A stretch of 5,592 nucleotides of DNA, taken from an uncultured Bacteroidota bacterium. GTDB lineage: Bacteria; Bacteroidota; Bacteroidia; Chitinophagales; Chitinophagaceae. A model generated the notes under the pieces. That model saw nothing but the letters and a program-made list of their open reading frames with translations. It had not been told where the DNA came from and searched no databases. Both the position numbers and the translations under genes were made by a program. The DNA lies in the NCBI GenBank assembly GCA_903905685.1, contig CAIVHI010000076.1:1-5592 (forward strand), in the 5' to 3' direction. Below, one piece after another: positions 1 to 5,592 of this stretch (positions are counted from its first letter, which is position 1; every line of letters begins with the position of its first letter).

Positions 1-2971
1 GCACATCATACATCACTTGGCCCCAACGGTTATATACCGTCAAGTGGGTTATCAAGCCAAGCCCCTTTCCACTCACAAAAAACCGGTCGTTGAAGCCGTC
101 GCCATTCGGTGTAAAGGTATTGGGTACGAACACCTGACTACCATCGCACATGATACCTATGGTAATGGTATCGCAACTTTTACAACCCCTGTTCGACGTT
201 ACACAAACCGTATATGTTGTCGTAACTGTGGGTATAACCGCAGTTGAAGGACAACTAGGGCACGATACCGTTTCGGGTGGAGCCCATTCGTAAATCATAC
301 CCGTATCATTGTTCTTCAGCGAGTCCCTATTGGTGGTCACCGTAAGCGTGATGCTCGACCCGGCAATAATTGTTCCAGGCTGTGCAATAAACAGATTCGG
401 AAGCGAATCCACATATACGGTAACCTCCCGGGTTGCAGTGAAGCAGGCATTCTCCGTCATGACAACTTGGTATGAGGTAGTGATTATGGGTGTTGCAATC
501 GGGTTATATACCGTGTCCGATGACAAGGTTGTTGGGAACGTACCGGAGGGGTAATTGGTCCACTTATAGGTTGTAGTAGGGTCGGTGCTGTAGGCTATCA
601 AGTGGGCATTATTACCCAAACAAATAATCGTATCGCCACTTAGCGTCGTGAATGCGGAATCCAAAACCGATACAGGAATCTTAAAGGAATCCCTACATCC
701 CAATGTGGTTGTGGCATAAAGTACATATACCAAATCGGTAGTATCGGAGAATACCGGGCGGTTAGGGATAGTGGTATCTATACAAACATTGGGATACCAA
801 ACAAACGAACTGCAAGGCGTAATGGCATTGACGGTCATTTGCTTGGTGGTATGGTTACACATATAGAACGGGTCGGGACTATAAGTAATTACAGGCAAAG
901 GATTAATGGTCAGTTTATGGGTTGAAGTACTCGTGCAACCTTGATGGTTGGTTACGGTTACCGTATAGGTTTGGGTCTCGAGCGGGCAGGCGTTTATGGT
1001 GTCGCATGCGGTGCACGAAACGCCATTTCCGGGTGCCCATAAATAGGTATCACGCGGATTTGCCGTTGTATACAATTCCGCGCAACTACCCCAACAGATA
1101 CTGTCGGGACCGACGATGGCAAATGCCGGGAGAGAATCAACGTGAATCCGAATCACTGCAAAGCACCCGTTGACGTCGTAAGAAATGATATCGCCACCAA
1201 TGGCATCCCCCGTCACGGTACCCGACCCGTCTACGGTTGCCACGGCAGTGTTCCTACTCGACCAAACCCCACCTCCCGGACTGTCGTGAAGTTGCAAAGT
1301 GCCATTCAAACATACGTGGGTGCCACCGGTAATAGGTCCCGGTGAGGGATTGACGGACACAATTAACGTAACCGGAGGACAACCTGGAGTAGTATATTCA
1401 ACAGTTACAGTCCCTGATGACTGGCCTACAGCATCGCCCGTAGTTGAACCGATTACGAGAACACCTCCATTGCTGCTCGACCAATTTCCGCCAGGAGTAG
1501 GGTCGGTAAACAGGGCTGTGTCGCCCACGCACAACTTGTCGGGGGCAAGAATGGCTGAAGGTGGAGGGCTTACCAATACATTGACGCTGTCAAAACACCC
1601 AGAACCGGTGATGTAGTAGATGGTGGCTTTTCCGGTAGAAACAGACGAGACGCCACCTACCGTATTCACGGTTGCGACGGCGGTATTGCTACTGAACCAC
1701 CAACCACCAATCGTGGTATCTGCCAGTGGCAAAGTCCCTCCTAGGCAGAGGAAGGAATCGGCACCGGTTATGGGTGCGGGAGACTGCAATACGTGCAAGA
1801 AATTTGACGTGGCGGTAGCTACCCCACACGAGTTCGCAACCTCAAGGGTATATACCCCGCTACTGGCCAACACAGCCGGGAACGGGGCCGGATTCAAATT
1901 TGTGGAAACGAAGCCATTAGGGCCTGTCCACAAGAAATGGGTACCGTAGGTTTCCCTTTCAATCAATGTAACATAATAGCCACTGCAAATCGGGCTGGGT
2001 ACGGAATCGTATACCGTAATAGCTGCACTGTCTATTTGAATATAAGGAGTAGTCGCGGTTTTTGGAATACAACCACCGGGAGTGACGGTAAGCGTATAGA
2101 CTCCGGAATTTGTGGTATATCCCGTAAATGCTGTGGGAGACTGCATGGTGGAGGTGAATCCGTTTGGACCCACCCAGGAGTACGTGAAATTCGAGGTGAC
2201 ACCCGAAGAACCCGTAATAGTTCCAATCAGATTCAACAGGCCTCCCGAACAAAACGTATCCGGAGTGGCTGTGGCCGATATGCTGGTTATCTGGTCGTTC
2301 ACGATGAGGTTGATGGTCTCCGTGGTGGTGCCACATGCGTTGCTTGCACTAAATGTCCAGGTACCATTATCGGCATTGTTAACCAAGTAAGGCGGAGGAT
2401 TAATGACCGTATGCACCAAGTAGCCCGAACCCGCCGGGCCTGTCCACGAATAGCCGGTGGCACCATAGGGGGGAAGGCCGGGAACAAAATGGATGGAATC
2501 TCCTGCGCATGCAGGACTATTGGAAATGGAAGCTTGCAAACCCTGAGGCGGACCAACCAAAACGTTTACCCTGTTAGACGTGTCGGAACCTGCGCCTATA
2601 CAGCCCGAGGCTCCCCAAGTGATGACGCAAAAATACTTGTAAAGGCCAAGTGCCATGGTAGGCGTGGTGGTGGGCAGATTCACGTTGCCCCCGGTTGTAG
2701 TGGTAGACGAAACACCGGAACCTCCCGCGACAGGAGTGGTGACACCTCCAATCGTTACATACCAAGTATAATTGACCACAATCGCGAATGCACTACCCGT
2801 ACACGACTTCTGGGTAAAATATGCCGTCAACGGCGCCGGGGTCGCCGGCAGACAATAAACGGTGTCGTGGGCGGCAAACAGCGAATCCGGGTAGTAGTCG
2901 GTGGCGTAGCTTTCCATGCCGGTAGAAACCAGCAGGAAAAGCAAAATCATTAACGAGTATACTTTTCTCAT
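1..2971 (-). CDS. Secreted multi-domain Ig/PKD-like repeat protein with type B T9SS sorting domain (3' end outside window)
   Basis: The frame from the ATG at 2971 is open for 990 codons to the left edge with no stop, so the C-terminus is missing. Residues 1-23 look like a Sec signal peptide: MRK, then a hydrophobic stretch (LMILLFLLV), with likely cleavage after SYA. The rest is rich in Thr, Ser, Gly, Pro and Cys and made of about ten Ig/PKD-like modules. Landmarks are YSWTGP (W176), YSWVGPNGF (W266), FLWTGPNGF (W348), three WSS-N modules (W425, W497, W570) and two WAP...VSC-x-x-C modules (W645, W896). From residue 947 it reads VFVPNTFTPNGDGFND and later VYNRWGQ, the signature of the gliding-motility-associated C-terminal domain (TIGR04131/PF13585 type). 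In known family members this domain directs export by the type IX secretion system. About 44 residues of it are visible. The protein is therefore probably exported through Sec and T9SS and surface-attached or released. An adhesin or matrix role is inference, as no catalytic domain is seen. An in-frame ATG at 2989 is an alternative start, but 2971 gives the better signal peptide. Confidence 0.93.
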   Translation of the reverse strand, partial: MRKVYSLMILLFLLVSTGMESYATDYYPDSLFAAHDTVYCLPATPAPLTAYFTQKSCTGSAFAIVVNYTWYVTIGGVTTPVAGGSGVSSTTTTGGNVNLPTTTPTMALGLYKYFCVITWGASGCIGAGSDTSNRVNVLVGPPQGLQASISNSPACAGDSIHFVPGLPPYGATGYSWTGPAGSGYLVHTVINPPPYLVNNADNGTWTFSASNACGTTTETINLIVNDQITSISATATPDTFCSGGLLNLIGTITGSSGVTSNFTYSWVGPNGFTSTMQSPTAFTGYTTNSGVYTLTVTPGGCIPKTATTPYIQIDSAAITVYDSVPSPICSGYYVTLIERETYGTHFLWTGPNGFVSTNLNPAPFPAVLASSGVYTLEVANSCGVATATSNFLHVLQSPAPITGADSFLCLGGTLPLADTTIGGWWFSSNTAVATVNTVGGVSSVSTGKATIYYITGSGCFDSVNVLVSPPPSAILAPDKLCVGDTALFTDPTPGGNWSSSNGGVLVIGSTTGDAVGQSSGTVTVEYTTPGCPPVTLIVSVNPSPGPITGGTHVCLNGTLQLHDSPGGGVWSSRNTAVATVDGSGTVTGDAIGGDIISYDVNGCFAVIRIHVDSLPAFAIVGPDSICWGSCAELYTTANPRDTYLWAPGNGVSCTACDTINACPLETQTYTVTVTNHQGCTSTSTHKLTINPLPVITYSPDPFYMCNHTTKQMTVNAITPCSSFVWYPNVCIDTTIPNRPVFSDTTDLVYVLYATTTLGCRDSFKIPVSVLDSAFTTLSGDTIICLGNNAHLIAYSTDPTTTYKWTNYPSGTFPTTLSSDTVYNPIATPIITTSYQVVMTENACFTATREVTVYVDSLPNLFIAQPGTIIAGSSITLTVTTNRDSLKNNDTGMIYEWAPPETVSCPSCPSTAVIPTVTTTYTVCVTSNRGCKSCDTITIGIMCDGSQVFVPNTFTPNGDGFNDRFFVSGKGLGLITHLTVYNRWGQVMYDV
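2..133 (-). other. Type B T9SS C-terminal sorting domain (CHU_C / gliding-motility-associated), N-terminal half
   Basis: Residues 947-990 of the surface protein carry the strongly conserved opening of this domain. PNTFTPNGDGFND is followed by a short variable stretch and then LTVYNRWGQVMYD. In the family the domain is roughly 85-95 residues long and ends the protein, so about 40-50 residues and the stop codon should lie just beyond the left edge. This segment is the main evidence for both the phylum and the export route. The module just before it (W896, VSCPSC, TYTVCVTSNRGC) is the usual Ig-like unit preceding such domains. Confidence 0.93.
1139..1783 (-). repeat. Three tandem 71-73-residue Ig-like (Big_2-type) modules inside the surface protein
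   Basis: Residues 397-467, 468-540 and 541-611 of the surface protein are three consecutive copies of one module, at 1571-1783, 1352-1570 and 1139-1351. Each begins with a Pro-rich linker (SPAPITG, SPPPSAI, NPSPGPITG). Each then has a Leu/Val-Cys segment (FLCLGGTLPL, KLCVGDTALF, HVCLNGTLQL), a Gly-Gly turn before Trp, and an SSN or SRN strand (WFSSNTAVATV, WSSSNGGVLVI, WSSRNTAVATV). Each ends in a beta-strand followed by a Gly-Cys pair (SGCFD, PGCPP, NGCFA). Copies 1 and 3 share the TAVATV core and also resemble each other in DNA: 1669-1692 and 1235-1258 match at about 19 of 24 bases, counted by eye. The pattern fits bacterial Ig-like repeats common in Bacteroidota surface proteins. Confidence 0.8.
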
Positions 2972-3107
2972 AAAAACACGTCCGGTCATTTCGTTTTTCA
3001 AGGTTGTTGTCACCCGGCAGGAGATTGACCAATGGAAAACCCAACCCACCTATAAGCCTAAATTTAATACCTAAAACAGCGATAAATGTAAGACAAATCC
3101 GCCGAAT

Positions 3108-3135
3108 AAAAAACTTGCCGGCGCAACTACGCCGA
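3108..3135 (-). terminator. Terminator-like hairpin with T6 run in the intergenic region
   Basis: Read on the minus strand, CGGCG (3134-3130), a six-base loop TAGTTG and CGCCG (3123-3119) form a GC-only five-pair stem, extendable by one T-G pair. It is followed by GCAAG (3118-3114) and six T (3113-3108). It could end transcription from the helicase gene, which stops 233 bases upstream. If the promoter at 3164-3194 is real, it would instead sit in the leader of the surface-protein gene as an attenuator. The stem is short and four bases lie between the extended stem and the T run, so this is a tentative call. Confidence 0.35.
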
Positions 3136-3163
3136 AGCTTTCCAAAAACATGCAAATTACAGT

Positions 3164-3194
3164 TAAATTTACGAATGGAACTCCCTAATGCAAA
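3164..3194 (-). promoter_or_regulatory. Candidate Bacteroidota-type promoter for the surface-protein gene
   Basis: On the minus strand TTTG (3194-3191) is followed after 19 bases by TAAATTTA (3171-3164). The known Bacteroidota vegetative promoter is TTTG/TTG, about 19-20 bases, then TAnnTTTG. The match is complete except for the last base of the -7 box. Transcription would start near 3157 and give a leader of roughly 185 bases. A second, overlapping candidate is TTG (3219-3217), 18 bases, then TTATTTTG (3198-3191). The region is AT-rich, so chance matches are likely. There is no experimental support. Confidence 0.3.
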
Positions 3195-3226
3195 ATAAAA
3201 AATATGAGGGTGCATTCAAGTCAACC

Positions 3227-3259
3227 AAGGCCTCCACTTCCTATTAGCGGAACGGCCTT
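3227..3259 (-). terminator. Imperfect hairpin downstream of the helicase gene, possible terminator
   Basis: AAGGCC (3227-3232) pairs with GGCCTT (3254-3259). Inside it TTCC (3238-3241) pairs with GGAA (3249-3252) around a seven-base loop, leaving an asymmetric internal loop. The structure lies 108 bases after the helicase stop. In the minus direction no T run follows directly; a T-rich stretch begins about 19 bases on. In the plus direction the stem runs into TTTT, but no plus-strand gene is seen upstream. It may act as a weak terminator or processing stem for the helicase transcript, or have no function. Confidence 0.25.
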
Positions 3260-3339
3260 TTCGCCAAAAACGCAATTGGCCCCACAAGCCGCGCTACCAA
3301 AAGGGTCATGGCACGCTGTATACTTGAAAGGCTGCATCT

Positions 3340-3347
3340 GGGGGGGG
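3340..3347 (-). repeat. C8 homopolymer tract after the helicase stop codon
   Basis: Eight consecutive G on the plus strand (C on the minus strand) lie 20 bases downstream of the helicase stop. Tracts of this length are prone to slipped-strand change, but this one is outside any coding frame I support, so slippage would not alter a protein. It could also be a sequencing error point. No other homopolymer of this length and GC type was noticed in the window. Confidence 0.6.
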
Positions 3348-3367
3348 TGGTTATCCTTGCCCGAAAG

Positions 3368-4702
3368 TCATCTGATTTTGCGAAACAGGACTTTAAGATT
3401 CTTGATTTTCTCTCCCCTGATGGCGGCCAGCACCCTCACAGTCTCCGATTTTTTTACAGCAGCCAGCGCATAATGATCTTTTATTTCTATCAGGCCCAAA
3501 TCTTCCCGGTGCAACGCACCCTTTACATGCAGGAAGCCGGCAATATCTCCTTTGCCTATTTTTTCTTTTTGGCCGGCTCCGCACATCAGGGTGTCCCATT
3601 CGGGCGCAATCGGCTTTTTGGTATACGGCGGCAATTTGTATTCGTTGGGGCCGGCTGCTGCTACAAACGGAGGCGTGTACTCCTTGCCAGCAAGGAGTAA
3701 ATAAACGGTACCGCTACCCCCTGCCCGAGCAGTCCTCCCATTGCGGTGCACATAACTTTCGGGATTGGTGGGCATGTCGAAATGTATCACATTGCCTACG
3801 CCGTCAACGTCCAGACCACGGGCACCCAACTCGGTAGCCACCAATATCCGTGCAGTCCCGTTTCTGAATTTCGCTAGGGTCACTTCCCGGTCTTGCTGTT
3901 CCATACCGCCGTGGTAAATGGTGTTCACCAGCCCGGCGGCGGCCAGTATTTCCCCTACCCGCTCCACTTGCTCCCGGTGATTACAAAACACGATGGACGT
4001 TTCGGCCCCAATTTGGCACAACAAGGCAGTCAAGGTAACGCCCTTGTCATCGGCACCCGACTGCACCACCCTTACCATAAGGCCAGGAACCTCTACATCG
4101 TGCTTTTGCAATAAATCCAATTTGTACAACCCCGGCGCGCTTGCGTACTCGGGTATGGCTTCCATGTCGGTTGCCGAGGTGTAGATTCGTCGTTCCAATC
4201 CGGTAAGGGCCGCCAACGCAAAAGACATTTCTTCATCGAACCCCATATCCAACGACTTGTCGAATTCGTCGATAATCAACATCTTGATTCCCGCAGTAGG
4301 TATATTGCCCCTTCTGATATGGTCGCAAAGGCGGCCGGGTGTGCCAATCAATAAGAAAGGCGGTTCTTTCAAAGCATTTTCCTCGGTTTCTATGGGATGC
4401 CCTCCGTAAACCGACACGACTCTATGCCCAACGGTCATTTTCTTGAACACAGCCATTACCTGCAATGCCAGTTCCCTGGTGGGGACGATGACCAGTACTT
4501 GGGTGCCGCCCGCCGGTTGTAGCGCTTGGCCGGCAAGCGCTTGCAGTAAAAACCCGAGCGTTTTGCCCGTGCCGGTTGGCGATAGGAGCAAAACGTCTTT
4601 CTCCCGCGCAGCGGCTTCGTTCAGTTTAAGTTGCACATCGTTGAGCCGGTCTATCCCCAAGCCTGCCAATACTTCCTTCACCAGATTCTCCGGAACTCGC
4701 AT
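3368..4702 (-). CDS. DEAD-box ATP-dependent RNA helicase with DbpA-like C-terminal RNA-binding domain
   Basis: This is a complete 444-residue superfamily 2 helicase. The helicase core shows Q24 of the Q motif, motif I SPTGTGKT (41-48), Ia PTRELA (74-79), Ib TPGR (121-124), motif II DEFD (145-148), motif III SAT (176-178), IV IVFCN (237-241), V ATELGARGLD (289-298) and VI HRNGRTAR (319-326). Residues about 371-444 (KIGKGDIAGFL, EDLGLIEIKDHYA, and a lysine-rich end) resemble the RRM-like domain of E. coli DbpA, which binds 23S rRNA hairpin 92. The total length is also close to DbpA (457). A role in ribosome assembly or RNA remodelling in the cytoplasm is inferred from this; orthology to DbpA is not proven. 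The frame also has a GTG at 4747, but the ATG at 4702 starts just before the Q-motif region and follows an A/T-rich AAAAATAAATATT stretch, as is usual in Bacteroidota. The gene begins 54 bases after the LysM gene ends, suggesting one transcript. The Phe in motif II is a departure from DEAD. Confidence 0.94.
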   Translation of the reverse strand: MRVPENLVKEVLAGLGIDRLNDVQLKLNEAAAREKDVLLLSPTGTGKTLGFLLQALAGQALQPAGGTQVLVIVPTRELALQVMAVFKKMTVGHRVVSVYGGHPIETEENALKEPPFLLIGTPGRLCDHIRRGNIPTAGIKMLIIDEFDKSLDMGFDEEMSFALAALTGLERRIYTSATDMEAIPEYASAPGLYKLDLLQKHDVEVPGLMVRVVQSGADDKGVTLTALLCQIGAETSIVFCNHREQVERVGEILAAAGLVNTIYHGGMEQQDREVTLAKFRNGTARILVATELGARGLDVDGVGNVIHFDMPTNPESYVHRNGRTARAGGSGTVYLLLAGKEYTPPFVAAAGPNEYKLPPYTKKPIAPEWDTLMCGAGQKEKIGKGDIAGFLHVKGALHREDLGLIEIKDHYALAAVKKSETVRVLAAIRGEKIKNLKVLFRKIR

Positions 4703-4756
4703 AATATTTATTTTTGAAACCTTGCATCGGCAATCTACCCGTCGCACTTAGCCATA

Positions 4757-5592
4757 CTATTGCACCTTGATGGACTTGCCCTCTCGAATGGAATTACCCT
4801 TGATGTTGTTCCACTGCCGAAGCTGTTTTACTGAAACATCGAATTTGTCGGCGATAGAGGAAAGCGTGTCCCCTTTCTTTATTTTATATGTCTTAGCCTT
4901 TTTAGGTGCCTGATGCACCGGTTTCAACGGTTTTTTGTTTGCCGCAGGCGCATCATCATTTACTTTATCCTTGGTGGGTTTACGTTTCAATCCGGCGTTG
5001 TCGGCATATACTTCCCTATCGAGCTCAGACTTCAATCCCGCCAAATCTTCCGATGCGGTATCTTCACGAAGCAGGGCCGGCTGCTTCTTCACGGGCTTAA
5101 CCGATTCCGGCTTGAGGGCCGGCTTCTCATCTACCGAATCGTCTTCAGTGCTGTCAGCCTGCTCCTTGGGGTGACTCACCGCCACATAATCGTTTTCACG
5201 ATGGACGGTCGGCGTGGAGGCCGCAGGCTTAACGGGCTTCTTGGCCATCAGTGCGGCCGCCCTCACAGGTGGCCTTTTGGCGGCCTGAAACTGCAACTCC
5301 AATATCGCACCGGGGAGGGGTTCTTCTTTCAGGTCGATGTTGTTCAGGGTATACAGCCGTTTTAATTGCATGGCCTCTTTTTGGGCTATCAGCAACATCG
5401 TTTCACCGTCGGTCACCGTGTGGCGGGAGTGCGTACCATTGGAAAGTTTCTTTTCCACATAAACCGGCATGTCATATTCCAACGGGGCATCGGGCAGATC
5501 ATTCAGTTCCAACAGCTTTGCATACCTGATTTTGTGTTTCACCGCATACTTCAGCAGTATTTCGCCTTTATAGGCATAAAACCCTTTTAGCC
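4757..5592 (-). CDS. LysM-repeat cell-wall protein, probable C-terminal part of a glucosaminidase-type peptidoglycan hydrolase (5' end outside window)
   Basis: The frame is open from the right edge (first full codon at 5590) and gives 277 residues to the TAG at 4759-4757. A GTG at 5542 lies inside a LysM unit, so it is not the true start. LysM 1 is residues about 5-48 (KGEILLKYAVKHKIRYAKLL, then ELNDL). LysM 2 is about 56-100 (HTVTDGETMLLIAQKEA, then LYTLNN). LysM 3 is about 233-277 (KTYKIKKGDTLSSIADKF, then LRQWNNI) at the very C-terminus. Between 101 and 232 is a Lys/Pro/Ala/Asp-rich linker with no hydrophobic core, probably disordered. LysM binds N-acetylglucosamine in peptidoglycan. The first two units resemble the LysM tail of Bacteroidota proteins that carry an N-terminal FlgJ-like glucosaminidase domain, so the missing part may be that enzyme. 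This is from family memory and is not visible here. The site of action would be the periplasm or cell wall. The helicase gene follows after 54 bases on the same strand. Confidence 0.88.
   Translation of the reverse strand, partial: LKGFYAYKGEILLKYAVKHKIRYAKLLELNDLPDAPLEYDMPVYVEKKLSNGTHSRHTVTDGETMLLIAQKEAMQLKRLYTLNNIDLKEEPLPGAILELQFQAAKRPPVRAAALMAKKPVKPAASTPTVHRENDYVAVSHPKEQADSTEDDSVDEKPALKPESVKPVKKQPALLREDTASEDLAGLKSELDREVYADNAGLKRKPTKDKVNDDAPAANKKPLKPVHQAPKKAKTYKIKKGDTLSSIADKFDVSVKQLRQWNNIKGNSIREGKSIKVQ

Larger units (their letters stand above)
2972..3367. other. 396-base intergenic region without a supported gene
   Basis: This region lies between two minus-strand genes, downstream of the helicase and upstream of the surface protein. 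It holds the C8 tract, the hairpin at 3227-3259, the promoter-like element at 3164-3194 and the hairpin plus T6 at 3108-3135. I see no tRNA (no T-loop GGTTC pattern), no recognisable riboswitch or structural RNA core, and no convincing small protein. The open frame at 2793-3215 on the minus strand overlaps the surface-protein start by 179 bases and looks like a shadow. The part near 3050-3210 is clearly more AT-rich than the flanking genes, as expected for a promoter region. Confidence 0.7.

Noticed and set aside
28..514. Identical 13-base GGTTATATACCGT at 28-40 and 502-514
   Set aside because: Both encode the strand motif TVYN in the surface protein with the same preferred codons, so this is coding similarity rather than a regulatory or mobile repeat.
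1139..1783. Regular repeats considered as a CRISPR array
   Set aside because: Repeat units are over 200 bases, diverged and in a continuous reading frame; there are no short identical direct repeats with unique spacers.
1937..2953. A 338-residue open frame on the plus strand opposite the surface-protein gene
   Set aside because: Its translation is Arg/Gly/Thr-rich with no recognisable domain, and it lies fully antisense to a frame with a signal peptide, repeated modules and a sorting domain. Its length follows from the codon bias of the real gene.
2793..3215. A 140-residue minus-strand open frame covering much of the intergenic region
   Set aside because: It overlaps the first 179 bases of the surface-protein gene in another frame, shows no domain, and its end has the scrambled composition of a shadow.
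3211..3336. Inverted similarity between TGCATTCAAGT (3211-3221) and ACTTGAAAGGCTGCA (3322-3336), suggesting element ends
   Set aside because: Only a seven-base uninterrupted match, with a four-base insertion before the rest; expected by chance in a region of this size, and no transposase or target duplication is present.
3204..3700. Plus-strand open frames (3204-3473 and 3308-3700) at the 3' end of the helicase gene
   Set aside because: They are mostly antisense to the conserved helicase C-terminal domain and show no family resemblance or start signals.
4703..4747. GTG start at 4747 giving a helicase 15 residues longer
   Set aside because: The extra residues (Arg/Cys-rich) do not look like helicase sequence, and the ATG at 4702 has a better A/T-rich upstream context.
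5540..5542. GTG at 5542 as the start of the LysM protein
   Set aside because: The frame stays open to the right edge, and the residues before the GTG (KGEILLKYA) are the beginning of the first LysM unit.

Overview
The window looks like a piece of a Bacteroidota chromosome, probably Chitinophagia or a relative. The main reason is that the left-hand gene ends in a gliding-motility-associated (type B, T9SS) C-terminal sorting domain, which is essentially confined to this phylum. Two further hints are AT-rich start contexts without a Shine-Dalgarno sequence and a TTTG-N19-TAAATTTA promoter-like element. All three genes lie on the minus strand. Two of them run off the window, one at each end.

Layout in transcription order, right to left. 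(1) 5592-4757 is the C-terminal part of a LysM-repeat cell-wall protein, probably the tail of a glucosaminidase-type peptidoglycan hydrolase. It holds two adjacent LysM units, a long charged linker and a terminal LysM. Its start lies beyond the right edge. (2) 4702-3368 is a complete DEAD-box RNA helicase with a DbpA-like C-terminal RNA-binding domain. It starts 54 bases after gene 1 and is probably cotranscribed with it. (3) 3367-2972 is a 396-base intergenic region. It contains a C8 tract, two hairpins (one followed by a T6 run) and a plausible Bacteroidota promoter. (4) 2971-1 is a secreted, modular, Ig/PKD-like repeat protein of more than 990 residues. It has a signal peptide and the start of a type B T9SS sorting domain, and is cut by the left edge.

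Genes 1 and 2 read as housekeeping functions (cell-wall remodelling, RNA or ribosome metabolism). Gene 4 is a typical large surface or secreted protein of gliding-type Bacteroidota, exported by Sec and then T9SS. Its reading frame is continuous for 990 codons with no stop or frameshift. The many shorter open frames on the plus strand opposite it are shadows.

I found no clearly novel system. The points most worth checking are the organisation of the 396-base intergenic region, the near-regular 71-73-residue modules in the surface protein, its density of candidate O-glycosylation motifs, and the DEFD variant of motif II in the helicase.
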